Source of the DNA: Nissabacter sp. SGAir0207
GTDB taxonomy: Bacteria; Pseudomonadota; Gammaproteobacteria; Enterobacterales; Enterobacteriaceae
Direction of reading: 5' to 3'
Assembly: GCF_005491205.1 (NCBI RefSeq)
Contig: NZ_CP028036.1
Location: forward strand, 124,001 to 188,000
Length of the DNA stretch: 64,000 bases
Positions 45,164-54,182 of this stretch are shown piece by piece (the stretch's first letter is position 1; each line of letters starts with the position of its first letter). The position numbers and the translations under genes were made by a program. The notes under the pieces were generated by a model. The model made no database searches. It worked only from the letters and a program-made list of their open reading frames with translations, and had not been told where the DNA came from.

Positions 45164-45177
45164 TAAGGAGAAACCGA

Positions 45178-45957
45178 GTGAGTGAAAAACCATTACGCCG
45201 CGTCCTGCTCTCCAATGATGACGGCATTGACGCCCCCGGCATGGCGCTGCTGGCAGACATTGCCGCCCTCCTGGCCGATGAGGTCTGGATTGTCGCCCCC
45301 GCCACCGACAAGAGCGGCGTCTCCAATTCGGTGAGCCTGCGCGAGCCGGTGCGGGTGGAGCCGCGCGGCCCGCGCCGCTATGCCGTACATGGCACGCCCG
45401 CGGACTGCGTAACGCTGGCCGTCAGGCACCTGATGAAAGATGCCCCGCCTGATGTGCTGCTCTCCGGCATCAACAGCGGCTCGAACATCGGCTTTGAGAC
45501 GGTGCTCTCCGGCACGGTCGGCGCGGCCATCACCGGCGTGCTGCTCGGCATTCCTTCGGTGGCACTGAGCCAGGACAAGCCACAGGATGCCGCGCCGGAG
45601 TGGCAGGTGGCCGAGCAGTTCTGCCTGCCGGTGCTGGCGCGGCTGCTGGAGGATGGGCTGCCGGAGGGGTGCTGCCTGAACGTCAATTTCCCGCACCTGC
45701 CGGTGGAGGCAATCAAGGGGGTCAAGGTGAGCCGGCAGGGGATTGGCAAGGTCAAAGGGCTGTTTGTCACGCCCACCACCGATCCGCACGGGGAGGAGTA
45801 CTTCTGGATCCGCGTGGAGCATGGCGTGACGGCGTTGCCAGCGCACAGCGAGGTGGCGGCCGTCGCTGACGGTTACATCTCCGTCACGCCGCTGACCTTC
45901 GAGCGCACTGACCGTGACGCATGGGACAAGTTGGCCTCGCGTTTCAATCAGGGATAG
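45178..45957 (+). CDS. surE: SurE-family nucleotidase/phosphatase paralogue
   Basis: 259 aa. GTG start with AAGGAG upstream. Metal-binding LLSNDDGIDAPG at the N-terminus, NSGSNIG and VLSGTVGAAI motifs, as in SurE. The housekeeping surE normally lies beside pcm; this copy closes a sugar operon, so it is probably a recruited paralogue that removes phosphate from a sugar phosphate or nucleotide. Its role in the pathway is unproven. Confidence 0.9.
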   Translation: MSEKPLRRVLLSNDDGIDAPGMALLADIAALLADEVWIVAPATDKSGVSNSVSLREPVRVEPRGPRRYAVHGTPADCVTLAVRHLMKDAPPDVLLSGINSGSNIGFETVLSGTVGAAITGVLLGIPSVALSQDKPQDAAPEWQVAEQFCLPVLARLLEDGLPEGCCLNVNFPHLPVEAIKGVKVSRQGIGKVKGLFVTPTTDPHGEEYFWIRVEHGVTALPAHSEVAAVADGYISVTPLTFERTDRDAWDKLASRFNQG

Positions 45958-45961
45958 CCAT

Positions 45962-45986
45962 AAAAAAAGCCGCCACTTGGCGGCTT
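45962..45986 (-). terminator. Terminator of the mgs operon
   Basis: AAGCCGCC (45967-45974) and GGCGGCTT (45979-45986) form an 8-bp stem with an ACTT loop; leftward it is followed by a run of seven T residues. It ends the leftward gmaS-mgsABC transcript and may also stop surE. Confidence 0.85.
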
Positions 45987-46008
45987 ATCACTGGATGGCA
46001 GGGATGGC

Positions 46009-47334
46009 CTATTTCAACCCCTGGCCGGGGATCCACTGGGTGCCAGCCAGCGGCACGCGGGCCATTGCCGCCGCCTCGACGGTCAGGGCCACCAGATCCT
46101 CTGGCTCCAGATTGTGCAGGTGGGACTTGCCACAGGCACGCGCCAGCGTCTGCGCCTCCAGCGTCAGCACCCGCAGGTAGTTGGCCAGCCGCTTGCCAGC
46201 GGCCACCGGATCGAGGCGCTGGCTCAGCTCCGGGTCTTGGGTGGTGATGCCCGCCGGATCTTTCCCCTCTTGGAAGTCATCATAAAAACCGGCGGCGGAG
46301 CCAAGCTTCTCATACTCGGCCTGATAGCGCGGATGGTTGTCGCCCAGCGCGATCAGCGCCGCCGTGCCGATTGCCACCGCGTCCGCGCCCAGCGCAATCG
46401 CCTTTGCCACGTCCGCGCCGTTGCGGATGCCGCCGGAAACAATCAGCTGCACCTCGCGGTGCACGCCCAGCTCCTGCAACGCCTGTACCGCCTGCGGAAT
46501 GGCCGCCATGGTCGGGATGCCCACGTGCTCAATAAACACATCCTGGGTGGCGGCGGTGCCGCCCTGCATCCCGTCCACCACCACCACGTCTGCCCCGGCG
46601 TGCACCGCCAGCTTCACGTCGTAGTAGGTGCGGGTCGCTCCCACCTTCACGTAGATCGGCACCTGCCAGTCGGTGATCTCACGCAGCTCGGCAATCTTGA
46701 TCGCCAGATCGTCTGGGCCTGTCCAGTCCGGGTGGCGGCAGGCGCTGCGTTGGTCAATGCCCTGCGGCAGGCAGCGCATCTTGGCGACGCGCTCGGAGAT
46801 CTTCTGCCCCAGCAGCATCCCGCCGCCGCCCGGTTTTGCGCCTTGCCCAAGCACCACCTCAATGGCATCCGCCTTGCGCAGGTCATCCGGGTTCATGCCA
46901 TAGCGGGAGGGCAAATATTGGTAGACCAGCTTGCTGGACTGGCCGCGCTCCTCGGGCGTCATGCCGCCGTCACCGGTGGTGGTAGAGGTGCCGACCGCCG
47001 AGGCACCGCGGCCCAACGCCTCCTTGGCCTGTGCGGAGAGCGCGCCGAAGCTCATGCCCGCGATGGTCACCGGCGTGCTGAGCACCAGCGGCTTCTTGGC
47101 GAAGCGGGTGCCGAGCACGACTTCCGTGCTGCACTTCTCGCGGTAACCCTCCAGCGGGTAGCGCGACATGCTGGCCCCCAGAAACAGCAGGTCATCAAAG
47201 TGCGGCACTTTGCGTTTGGCACCCCAGCCACGGATGTCATAGATGCCGGTCTCGGCGGCGCGCTGGATCTCGGCGATGGCCGCGCGGTCATAGGTGGCTG
47301 ACTCTCTCAGCGTCGGGTTGTATTTTTCGCTCAT
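46009..47334 (-). CDS. mgsC: N-methylglutamate synthase, FMN glutamate-synthase-like subunit
   Basis: 441 aa corresponding to the FMN-binding synthase domain of glutamate synthase (GltB central region) as a separate protein, the GlxD/MgsC type. Landmarks: TPVTIAGMSFGALSAQAKEA, GTSTTTGDGGMTPEERGQS, GQGAKPGGGGMLLGQK, CLPQGIDQRSACRHPDWTGP, VDGMQGGTAATQDVF and SGGIRNGADVAKAIALGADA. With MgsA and MgsB it makes N-methylglutamate from gamma-glutamylmethylamide and 2-oxoglutarate. Last gene of the leftward operon. Confidence 0.92.
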   Translation of the reverse strand: MSEKYNPTLRESATYDRAAIAEIQRAAETGIYDIRGWGAKRKVPHFDDLLFLGASMSRYPLEGYREKCSTEVVLGTRFAKKPLVLSTPVTIAGMSFGALSAQAKEALGRGASAVGTSTTTGDGGMTPEERGQSSKLVYQYLPSRYGMNPDDLRKADAIEVVLGQGAKPGGGGMLLGQKISERVAKMRCLPQGIDQRSACRHPDWTGPDDLAIKIAELREITDWQVPIYVKVGATRTYYDVKLAVHAGADVVVVDGMQGGTAATQDVFIEHVGIPTMAAIPQAVQALQELGVHREVQLIVSGGIRNGADVAKAIALGADAVAIGTAALIALGDNHPRYQAEYEKLGSAAGFYDDFQEGKDPAGITTQDPELSQRLDPVAAGKRLANYLRVLTLEAQTLARACGKSHLHNLEPEDLVALTVEAAAMARVPLAGTQWIPGQGLK

Positions 47335-47350
47335 ATTCTGCTCCTGTGCC

Positions 47351-48034
47351 TTAGTACGCTGAGGCGTTATCCACTTTGAAGTTATACAGCGTGCGTGCCG
47401 AGCCGTAGCGGGTGAACGCCTCCGGCGACTCGTCGGTGAAACCGGCCTGCTCCAGCAGGGCGGCCAGCTCGCTCAGGTGCTCTGGCCGCATCTCCTTCTG
47501 CACGCAGTCCGCGCCCAGCGAGGCCACTTGCCCCTTGACGTAGATATGCGCCTCATAGAGCGAGTCGCCCAGTGCCTCACCGGCGTCGCCGCACACCACC
47601 AGACAACCGGCCTGCGCCATAAAGGCACTCATCGCGCCAATATTGCCCTTCACCACGATGTTGATGCCCTTCATCGAGATGCCGCAGCGCGCCGAGGCGT
47701 TGCCCTCAATCACCAGCAAGCCGCCGTTGCCGGTCGCCCCGGCAGACTGGGAGGCGTCACCCTTCACCCGCACGCTGCCGGACATCATGTTCTCCGCCAC
47801 CCCCACGCCCGCGTTGCCGTGGATGGTGATGTCGGCGCGCTGGTTCATGCCAGCGCAGTAGTAACCGGCGTGGCCGTCGATGTCGATGGTCACCGCCTCA
47901 TTCACGCCGCAGGCGATGTTGTGCTGCCCTTGCGGGTTCACCACCCGCCAGGCGTTGATCTCGCGGCACTGCGCCGGGTCATGCAGCGCTTGGTTGAGTT
48001 CGCGCACCCCGGCGCTCAGATCGTAGGTTTTCAT
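47351..48034 (-). CDS. mgsB: N-methylglutamate synthase, GXGXG subunit
   Basis: 227 aa consisting almost wholly of the GXGXG beta-helix domain found at the C-terminus of GltB: repeated G-x-a/v-G turns (VTIDIDGHAGYYCAGMNQRA, MMSGSVRVKGDASQSAGAT, GGLLVIEGNASARCG). In this split enzyme it links the amidotransferase and synthase subunits. Start overlaps the mgsA stop as TGATG. Also called GlxC. Confidence 0.92.
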   Translation of the reverse strand: MKTYDLSAGVRELNQALHDPAQCREINAWRVVNPQGQHNIACGVNEAVTIDIDGHAGYYCAGMNQRADITIHGNAGVGVAENMMSGSVRVKGDASQSAGATGNGGLLVIEGNASARCGISMKGINIVVKGNIGAMSAFMAQAGCLVVCGDAGEALGDSLYEAHIYVKGQVASLGADCVQKEMRPEHLSELAALLEQAGFTDESPEAFTRYGSARTLYNFKVDNASAY

Positions 48035-48957
48035 CAGCGCTGGCTCCCCGTGGCTGGTTGGTTAAGGCGTTCCCATACATAAATTTTGGCTGGCTCCGGC
48101 TCCCAGACCCGCGCGTCATTGATGCCCGGCAGGTGGGCGAGGGCGCGGTACTCCGAGGCCATCGCCACGTAGTCGTCGGTTTCGGCGATCACCGCCGGTT
48201 TGCAGGAGATGGGGTCACGCACCACGGCAAAGCCGTCATGGGTGCCGATGGTGAAGGTAAAGAAGCCATCCAGATCCTTCAGCGCGTTCTGCAACGCCGT
48301 GGTGAGGCTGTCGCCCTGACGCATCCGCCAGGCCAGGTAGCCCGCCGCAACCTCTGAGTCATTGTCGGTTTTGAAACTGATACCGGCGCGCTTGAGCTTC
48401 TCGCGCAGGCGGTTGTGGTTGGAGAGCGAGCCGTTATGCACCAGACAGAGATCCATCCCGGTGGAGAAGGGGTGGCTCCCTTGCAGCGTTACCGCGCTCT
48501 CGGTCGCCATGCGGGTGTGGCCGATGGCGTGGCTGCCAGCCATCTTCTCCAGCCCGAAGTGGGCAGCCACCTCGCCCGGCAGCCCGACCCCCTTCAGGAT
48601 CTCGATGCTATGGCCCGCGCTCAGCACGTCCACTTCCGGGGCTTCGCTGGCCAGCCACTCCAGCGCCAGCGCCTCGGTGGTGGGCAGCTTGAACACCGTG
48701 GCATCGGCCAGCGGGAACCACTCATCCACCCGGCCAAAGGCGACGCCGAAGCGCTCCGCCAGCGCTGGCCAGTTGTAGCTCTCCTGATCGCTGCGCAGGG
48801 TCAGCTTGATGCCGTCATGGTACTCATCGCCATAGAGGGCAAAACCCGCGCTATCCGGGCCACGGTCGGTCATCGCCATCAGCATTGGGGTGAACAGCGC
48901 GCCCAACTGCGGCTCCAGCGCGGCATTTTTAAAGTAAAGTCCAACGATCCCACACAT
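48034..48957 (-). CDS. mgsA: N-methylglutamate synthase, class II amidotransferase subunit
   Basis: 307 aa. Begins MCGIVGLYFKN, with Cys2 as the class II amidotransferase nucleophile after Met removal; IGHTRMATESAVTLQGSHPF and DLCLVHNGSLSNHNRLREKL are the standard glutamine-site motifs. In glutamate synthase it releases ammonia from glutamine; here it should release methylamine from gamma-glutamylmethylamide. Also called GlxB. It follows gmaS after 29 bp. Confidence 0.92.
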   Translation of the reverse strand: MCGIVGLYFKNAALEPQLGALFTPMLMAMTDRGPDSAGFALYGDEYHDGIKLTLRSDQESYNWPALAERFGVAFGRVDEWFPLADATVFKLPTTEALALEWLASEAPEVDVLSAGHSIEILKGVGLPGEVAAHFGLEKMAGSHAIGHTRMATESAVTLQGSHPFSTGMDLCLVHNGSLSNHNRLREKLKRAGISFKTDNDSEVAAGYLAWRMRQGDSLTTALQNALKDLDGFFTFTIGTHDGFAVVRDPISCKPAVIAETDDYVAMASEYRALAHLPGINDARVWEPEPAKIYVWERLNQPATGSQR

Positions 48958-48986
48958 AAGTATCCTCGTGATTCAGCGGCTGGTAG

Positions 48987-50321
48987 TTAAAAGAATTCGA
49001 GATAGCGACGGGTTTCCCACTCGCTGACGTGGCGGTGGTACTCGTGCCACTCCTGACGCTTGACGCGGATGAACTCATCCACCAGCGCCACGCCCAGACT
49101 CTCGCGCAGCAGCGCGTCGGCCTCCAGCGCATCGACCGCCTCTTTCAGGTTTTGCGGCAGCAGGGAGATGCCCTCCTGCTGGCACATCGCGGGCGTCATG
49201 GCGTAGAGATTGCGGTTCTGCGCCTTGCCCGGATCGAGCTTGCGGGTGATGCCATCCAGCCCGGCGGCGATGATCGCCGCGTGCACCAGATAGGGGTTGG
49301 CACCGGTATCGGGCAGGCGTAGCTCGAGGCGGCCGTAGGGCACGCGCACCATTGCCGAGCGGTTGTTATCGCCATAGGTGATGAACACCGGTGCCCAGGT
49401 CGCGCCGCTGTGCGAGCCGCCGCTCACCAGCCGCTTGTAGGAGTTGACGGTCGGGGCGGCCAGTGCGCACAGCGCGCCCGCGTGGTGTAGCAGCCCGGCG
49501 AGGAAGTGGTAGGCGGTGGCCGACAGCCCCAGCCCCTGCGCATCCTGATCGTCGAAGAACAGGTTTTTGCCCTGCCCATCGGCCATGGAGAGGTGGAAGT
49601 GCATACCGTTGCCGGGCTTGTCGGCGCACGGCTTGGGCATAAAGGAGCAGAGCAGCCCGCGCTCGTGGGCAATCTCCCCGGCGGCCATGCGCACAAAGGT
49701 GAAGCGATCGGCGGAGGTGAGGGCGTCGCTGTAGCTGTAGTTAATCTCAAACTGGCCGTTGGCGTCTTCGTGGTCAATCTGGTAGACGTCAAAACCCACC
49801 GCTTGCAGCGACTCGGTCAGCTGTTCAAGGAAGCCGCGCGCCCGCGACAGCCCCTTGTAGTCATAGCAGGGCTTGGCCAGCGTATCGCTGGGGTCGGCGG
49901 GCAACGCTTCGCCCCCCGGCCCGCGGCTGAAGAGGGAGAACTCCGGCTCCAGCCCGCTGTTCAGTACCCAGCCATGCTCCGCCAGCCGGGCGACCTGCTT
50001 TTGCAGCACCACCCGGCTGTCATAGGGGTGGGGCGCATTGTTGACATAACCGCTACAGACGATGCGGGCGTAGCCGGGCTGCCAGGGCACCAGCGACAGG
50101 GTGCTGAGATCGCCCCTGGCGTAGAAGTCCGGCCCCTGCGGCTCCATCCCCATGCCGGAGATGGCAAAACCGGCAAAGCCCGCGCCCTTCTCGACGATAT
50201 CCATCAGGCACTTGGCCGGCACGGCCTTGGTCTTGGCCGCCCCGTGGATATCAACAAACTGCGCCAGCACGTAACGGATCTGGTTCTCTTGTAAAAACTG
50301 TTCGGCTTGTTCAGGTGACAT
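48987..50321 (-). CDS. gmaS: Gamma-glutamylmethylamide synthetase (glutamine synthetase III-like, GmaS)
   Basis: 444 aa glutamine-synthetase fold. N-terminal [18 protein letters not shown], metal and glutamate sites in [10 protein letters not shown] and [32 protein letters not shown] and [10 protein letters not shown]. Alone it could be called GlnT/GlnA-III, but the directly following mgsABC and divergent mgdABCD mark it as GmaS, which joins methylamine to glutamate with ATP. First gene of the leftward operon, expressed from a sigma-54 promoter. Confidence 0.9.
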   Translation of the reverse strand: MSPEQAEQFLQENQIRYVLAQFVDIHGAAKTKAVPAKCLMDIVEKGAGFAGFAISGMGMEPQGPDFYARGDLSTLSLVPWQPGYARIVCSGYVNNAPHPYDSRVVLQKQVARLAEHGWVLNSGLEPEFSLFSRGPGGEALPADPSDTLAKPCYDYKGLSRARGFLEQLTESLQAVGFDVYQIDHEDANGQFEINYSYSDALTSADRFTFVRMAAGEIAHERGLLCSFMPKPCADKPGNGMHFHLSMADGQGKNLFFDDQDAQGLGLSATAYHFLAGLLHHAGALCALAAPTVNSYKRLVSGGSHSGATWAPVFITYGDNNRSAMVRVPYGRLELRLPDTGANPYLVHAAIIAAGLDGITRKLDPGKAQNRNLYAMTPAMCQQEGISLLPQNLKEAVDALEADALLRESLGVALVDEFIRVKRQEWHEYHRHVSEWETRRYLEFF

Positions 50322-50415
50322 AGTTTTCTCTCAACAGCGATGGAAGGGCGATGTCAGCACTGTCAGGTGGTCGGGGCCGTTCCTGACAGGAATAAATTTT
50401 TACTGTTGGGCAAAA

Positions 50416-50431
50416 GCAGGTTCCGTGCCAA
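50416..50431 (-). promoter_or_regulatory. Sigma-54 promoter of gmaS-mgsABC
   Basis: On the leftward strand TTGGCAC-GGAAC-CTGC reads with the -24 element perfect and the -12 element one base off TTGC; the GG-to-GC spacing is the required ten bases. It lies about 95 bp before the gmaS ATG. This is the pattern of nitrogen-regulated (NtrC) genes. Confidence 0.75.
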
Positions 50432-50842
50432 TTTCCCGCATTTATCAGGATAAATAGGATTTTCAACGGCTTAAAAAAGCGGGCGGCGAATATCGGGTGG
50501 AGGTTGCCTACAAAATAGGGCCGGACAGCGACAAATAACGCTGGAAATAATGAAGCATTCCCTAAAGTGGTGCCCCAAAATAACCGTCATCCTGACGTAA
50601 TAAATGCGGATTTGCGCGGGTGAAGATATTTGCGTAAAAAGTTTGCCGGTAAACCGTTTTCTTCATCGGCCAAATAAAATAGCGCCAGAAAGCGGAATGA
50701 ATAAAATTTCAATTTATCTATCGACACGGCGATTTTTTTGAATTAAAAGTTTTAAGCACCAGCCCGTTCAAATGAAAATCAGCGTTGCGCCGGGCATTTA
50801 TATTTACCGGCAAACCTTTTACTTTATCTGTGTGGAGACGCC
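50432..50842. promoter_or_regulatory. Divergent control region of the methylamine cluster
   Basis: A 411-bp gene-free stretch between the gmaS promoter and purU, AT-rich toward purU. CTGGAAA-TAATG-AAGC (50541-50556) has correct sigma-54 spacing rightward but a weak -24 element. TGGTGC (50568-50573) is an NtrC-like half-site without a clear partner. A conventional promoter near 50690-50760 is equally possible. Confidence 0.4.
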
Positions 50843-51709
50843 ATGTCTGCGAATACTCATGATTACGTTATGATGGCCAGCTGCCCTGCGCGCTCAGGGA
50901 TTATTGCTGCCGTTACCGGGTTCCTCAGCAATAACCAGTGCTATATCAGTGAGCTGTCACAATATGATGATGAGCATTTGGGGCACTTCTTTCTGCGCGC
51001 CCGTTTCCGTTTTAATGAGCAGGTGACGCCAGATATTGCCTCGCTGAAACGGGACTTTTCCGCCGTGGCGGAGGGGTTGTCGATGCAGTGGCAGGTATTT
51101 GACCGCGCGGTGCCAATGCGCGTGATATTGATGGTCAGTAAATTCGACCACTGCCTGCTGGATCTGCTCTACCGGAAAAATAAGGGCGAATTGCCGATTA
51201 CCATCAGTGCCATTGTCTCCAACCACCTTGATTTACGCCCGATCGCCGAACGCGACGGCATCCGCTTTATTTACCTGCCAGTGACCAAAGAGAATAAGGC
51301 GCAGCAGGAGGCGGAATTAATGAACGTGGTGGAGGAGACGCAGGCGGAATTGGTGGTGCTGGCGCGCTATATGCAAATTCTCTCCGATACCCTGTGCCGC
51401 AAGCTGGCCGGGCGCGCCATCAATATCCACCACTCCTTCCTGCCGGGCTTCAAGGGGGCGATGCCCTACCATCAGGCCTACCACCGCGGCGTCAAACTGA
51501 TTGGCGCGACAGCGCACTACGTCACCTCCGATCTGGACGAAGGGCCAATCATTGAGCAGGAGGTGCAGCGCGTAGACCACACCTACCGCCCCGAGGATCT
51601 GGTGGCCGTGGGCCGCAATACCGAAACCATCGCGCTGTCGCGTGCCGTGAAACTGCACGCCGATCACCGCATCTTCCTCGACGAAAACAAAACGGTGATC
51701 TTCCGATGA
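50843..51709 (+). CDS. purU: Formyltetrahydrofolate deformylase
   Basis: 288 aa. N-terminal ACT-like domain ([20 protein letters not shown]), C-terminal formyl-hydrolase domain with the catalytic Asn/His in [20 protein letters not shown] and the Asp in [15 protein letters not shown]. It releases formate from 10-formyl-THF and so frees THF. Here it leads the mgd operon, overlapping folD by four bases (ATGA), and completes the route from methylene-THF to formate. A housekeeping purU probably exists elsewhere. Confidence 0.93.
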   Translation: MSANTHDYVMMASCPARSGIIAAVTGFLSNNQCYISELSQYDDEHLGHFFLRARFRFNEQVTPDIASLKRDFSAVAEGLSMQWQVFDRAVPMRVILMVSKFDHCLLDLLYRKNKGELPITISAIVSNHLDLRPIAERDGIRFIYLPVTKENKAQQEAELMNVVEETQAELVVLARYMQILSDTLCRKLAGRAINIHHSFLPGFKGAMPYHQAYHRGVKLIGATAHYVTSDLDEGPIIEQEVQRVDHTYRPEDLVAVGRNTETIALSRAVKLHADHRIFLDENKTVIFR

Positions 51710-52608
51710 CAACACAACCCCACACCGCCCGCCTGATTGATGGCAAACAGAGCGCGCAGCGGCTGCTGGCCGAGGTGGCGCAGCAGGTGCAGGCTTGCCG
51801 TGCCGAAGGCGTGACGCCCGCGCTGGCCGTGGTGCTGGTGGGCGATGACCCGGCCAGCCAGGTCTATGTGCGCAACAAACTGCGCGCCGCCGAACAGGTC
51901 GGCATCCTCTCCCATGAGTACCGCTTCCCGGCCACCCTCAGCGAGCAGCAATTGCTGGCGACCATTGACAACCTGAACCGGGATGCGGCGGTGAACGGCA
52001 TTCTGGTGCAGCTCCCGCTGCCCGCGCACATCGATGAGGGGCGGGTGGTGCGTGCCATCTCCCCGCTGAAGGATGTGGATGGCTTCCACCCGGAGAACGC
52101 CGGTGGGCTGGTGCAGGGGCAGCGCGTGCTGACGCCCTGTACGCCGCTCGGCTGTATGCGCCTGCTGGCGGAGTATGGCGGCGATCTGGCCGGCAAACAC
52201 GCGGTGGTGGTGGGGCGCTCCAACATTGTTGGCAAGCCGATGGCCGCGTTGCTGTTGCAGGCGCACTGCTCCGTCACCACGCTGCACTCGCGCAGCCAGG
52301 ACGCCGCCCGGCTGGCGCGGCAGGCGGACATCCTGATCGCCGCCGTCGGGCGGCCGGGGATGATTGATGCCAGCTGGATCAAGCCGGGCGCGGTGGTGAT
52401 TGACGTCGGCATCAACCGGATTACGCAGGGCGAGGGACGCAGCCGGCTGGTGGGGGATGTGGACATTGCCAGCGTCAGCGCGGTGGCCGCCGCCCTGACG
52501 CCGGTGCCGGGCGGCGTCGGGCCGATGACCATCGCCTGCCTGATGCAAAACACCGTCACCGCCACCCAGTTGCAGCAACAGGCCGCCGCGCTCCAGTGCG
52601 CTGGCTAA
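51706..52608 (+). CDS. folD: Methylenetetrahydrofolate dehydrogenase/cyclohydrolase
   Basis: 300 aa. FolD motifs: [15 protein letters not shown] with the catalytic Lys, [28 protein letters not shown] for NADP, and [19 protein letters not shown]. It oxidises 5,10-methylene-THF to 10-formyl-THF. The gene is an operon-borne copy between purU and the dehydrogenase that makes methylene-THF, so it serves C1 disposal rather than purine synthesis. Confidence 0.94.
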   Translation: MTTQPHTARLIDGKQSAQRLLAEVAQQVQACRAEGVTPALAVVLVGDDPASQVYVRNKLRAAEQVGILSHEYRFPATLSEQQLLATIDNLNRDAAVNGILVQLPLPAHIDEGRVVRAISPLKDVDGFHPENAGGLVQGQRVLTPCTPLGCMRLLAEYGGDLAGKHAVVVGRSNIVGKPMAALLLQAHCSVTTLHSRSQDAARLARQADILIAAVGRPGMIDASWIKPGAVVIDVGINRITQGEGRSRLVGDVDIASVSAVAAALTPVPGGVGPMTIACLMQNTVTATQLQQQAAALQCAG

Positions 52609-52618
52609 GGGGAAGATC

Positions 52619-53860
52619 ATGCCGTTTGCCTTGCTGAAGTATGGATTGTCGTCGCGCTACCCGGCGGAGGTGGACATCCCGCCGCCGCGCGACCTGAAAA
52701 CGCACTATGACGTGGTGATCATCGGCGGCGGCGGCCACGGGCTGGCCACCGCCTACTATCTGGCGAAGTACCACGGCATCACCAACGTCGCGGTGCTGGA
52801 GAAAGCCTATCTGGGCGGCGGCAACACTGCGCGTAACACCGCGGTGATCCGCTCCAACTACCTCACCTCCGAGGGGGTACGCTTCTACAGCGAGTCGGTG
52901 AAGCTGTTTCAGGGGCTGTCGAATGAGTTCGACTTCAACATCATGTACTCGGAACGCGGCCAGTTGACGCTGGCCCACACCGACGCCACGGTGCGCGCCT
53001 TCCGCCAGCGGGCGGAGGTCAACAAACACTTTGGCGGCCGCACCGAGATGATTGACCGCCAGCAGATCCGCGAACTGGTGCCGACCCTCAACCTCGACCC
53101 GGCCAATTTGCCGGTGCTGGCCGGGCTGTGGCATATCGACGGCGCCACCGCCCGCCATGACGCGGTGGCGTGGGGCTATGCCAAGGAGGCGGCGAAGCGC
53201 GGCGTCGAGATCCACCAGCTCACCGAGGTGCAGGATCTGGTGGTGACCGAGGGGCGCATCACGGCGGTGAAGACCAACCGTGGCACTATCCGCTGTGGCT
53301 GCGCGGTGCAGGCGGTGGCGGGCTACAGCTCGCAGCTGGCGCAGAAGGCCGGTTTCCGCCTGCCGGTGGTGAGCTACCCCTTGCAGGCGATGGTCACCCA
53401 GCCGGTGAAACCGTTCCTTGACCCACTGGTCAGCTCCTCTGCGCTGCACTGCTACGTGCAGCAGACCAGCCGGGGCGAGGTGGTGTTCGGCGGCGGCTCC
53501 GATCCCTATCCGCTCTACAGTACCCGCTCGACCCTCGACCTGAAGGAGAGCCTGATCGCCCACGGCATTGAGATGTTCCCCTTCCTCGCACAGGCCAAAT
53601 TGATGCGGCAATGGGCGGGCATCACCGACATGACGCCGGACTACAGCCCGATCATGGGCGAAAGCCCGGTGAAGAACTACTACCTGGACGCCGGTTGGGG
53701 CACCTGGGGCTTCAAGGCGACGCCGATCTGCGGCAAAACGATGGCGGAACTGGTCGCCAGCGGTGGCAAGACGCCGGATCTGATCGCGCCATTCTGTCTG
53801 GAACGTTTTATGCAGTTCCGGCAGGTCAATGAAATGGGCGCCACGGCGGCCAGCCATTAG
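52619..53860 (+). CDS. mgdA: N-methylglutamate dehydrogenase, SoxB-like beta subunit
   Basis: 413 aa FAD-dependent amine oxidase domain. Dinucleotide motif VVIIGGGGHGLATAYYL (33-48); RNTAVIRSNYLTSEGVRFY; conserved WHIDGATARHDAVAWGYA with His172/His180, the region where the SoxB FMN is covalently bound. C-terminal AGITDMTPDYSPIMG and GWGTWGFKATPICG. In this context the substrate is N-methylglutamate, not sarcosine. It begins eleven bases after folD. Confidence 0.9.
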   Translation: MPFALLKYGLSSRYPAEVDIPPPRDLKTHYDVVIIGGGGHGLATAYYLAKYHGITNVAVLEKAYLGGGNTARNTAVIRSNYLTSEGVRFYSESVKLFQGLSNEFDFNIMYSERGQLTLAHTDATVRAFRQRAEVNKHFGGRTEMIDRQQIRELVPTLNLDPANLPVLAGLWHIDGATARHDAVAWGYAKEAAKRGVEIHQLTEVQDLVVTEGRITAVKTNRGTIRCGCAVQAVAGYSSQLAQKAGFRLPVVSYPLQAMVTQPVKPFLDPLVSSSALHCYVQQTSRGEVVFGGGSDPYPLYSTRSTLDLKESLIAHGIEMFPFLAQAKLMRQWAGITDMTPDYSPIMGESPVKNYYLDAGWGTWGFKATPICGKTMAELVASGGKTPDLIAPFCLERFMQFRQVNEMGATAASH

Positions 53861-53870
53861 GGGATAACCG

Positions 53871-54182
53871 ATGAAAGTGATGAACTGCCCGCTCAACGGG
53901 CCACGCAATATCAGCGAATTTGCCTACGGCGGCGAACTGAAGGCGATCCCCGACCAGATGGGGTGCAGCGACCGCGACTGGGCGGATTATGTCTTCTACA
54001 GCGACAACACCGCCGGGGTGGTCACCGAGTGGTGGTTCCACCAGCCCTCGAGCTACTGGTTTTTGGCGGAGCGCCACACGGTGACCGACGAGATCCTGCG
54101 CACCTTTGATCCCGCCGAACGCTTCCCGCACCCGGCGCGCCAGAGCCGCCCGGCAACCGTCCCGCTGGAGGTGGCGTCATGA
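53871..54182 (+). CDS. mgdB: N-methylglutamate dehydrogenase, SoxD-like delta subunit
   Basis: 103 aa. Matches the small delta subunit over its length (ISEFAYGGELKAIPDQMG, WADYVFYSDNTAGVVTEWWF, YWFLAERHTVTDEILRT). Sarcosine oxidase delta subunits start with a CPxCG zinc motif; here it is CPLNGPR, with the second Cys replaced by Asn. This fits an NMG-dehydrogenase variant or altered metal binding. The stop overlaps the mgdC start (ATGA). Confidence 0.87.
   Translation: MKVMNCPLNGPRNISEFAYGGELKAIPDQMGCSDRDWADYVFYSDNTAGVVTEWWFHQPSSYWFLAERHTVTDEILRTFDPAERFPHPARQSRPATVPLEVAS

Noticed and set aside
46114..47301. Long rightward open frame of 395 codons
   Set aside because: It lies antisense inside mgsC, is rich in His, Arg and Ala with no family motif, and is a GC-driven shadow.
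46009..50321. Ordinary glutamine synthetase and glutamate synthase
   Set aside because: The synthase is split into three small proteins and lies beside mgd genes; housekeeping GltB is one large protein with GltD beside it.
50357..50373. GCAC...GGTGGT as an NtrC enhancer site upstream of gmaS
   Set aside because: The half-sites have the wrong spacing and the second deviates from TGGTGC; it is also too close to the promoter.
52556..53908. Leftward open frame of 450 codons
   Set aside because: Antisense to mgdA and without recognisable domains.
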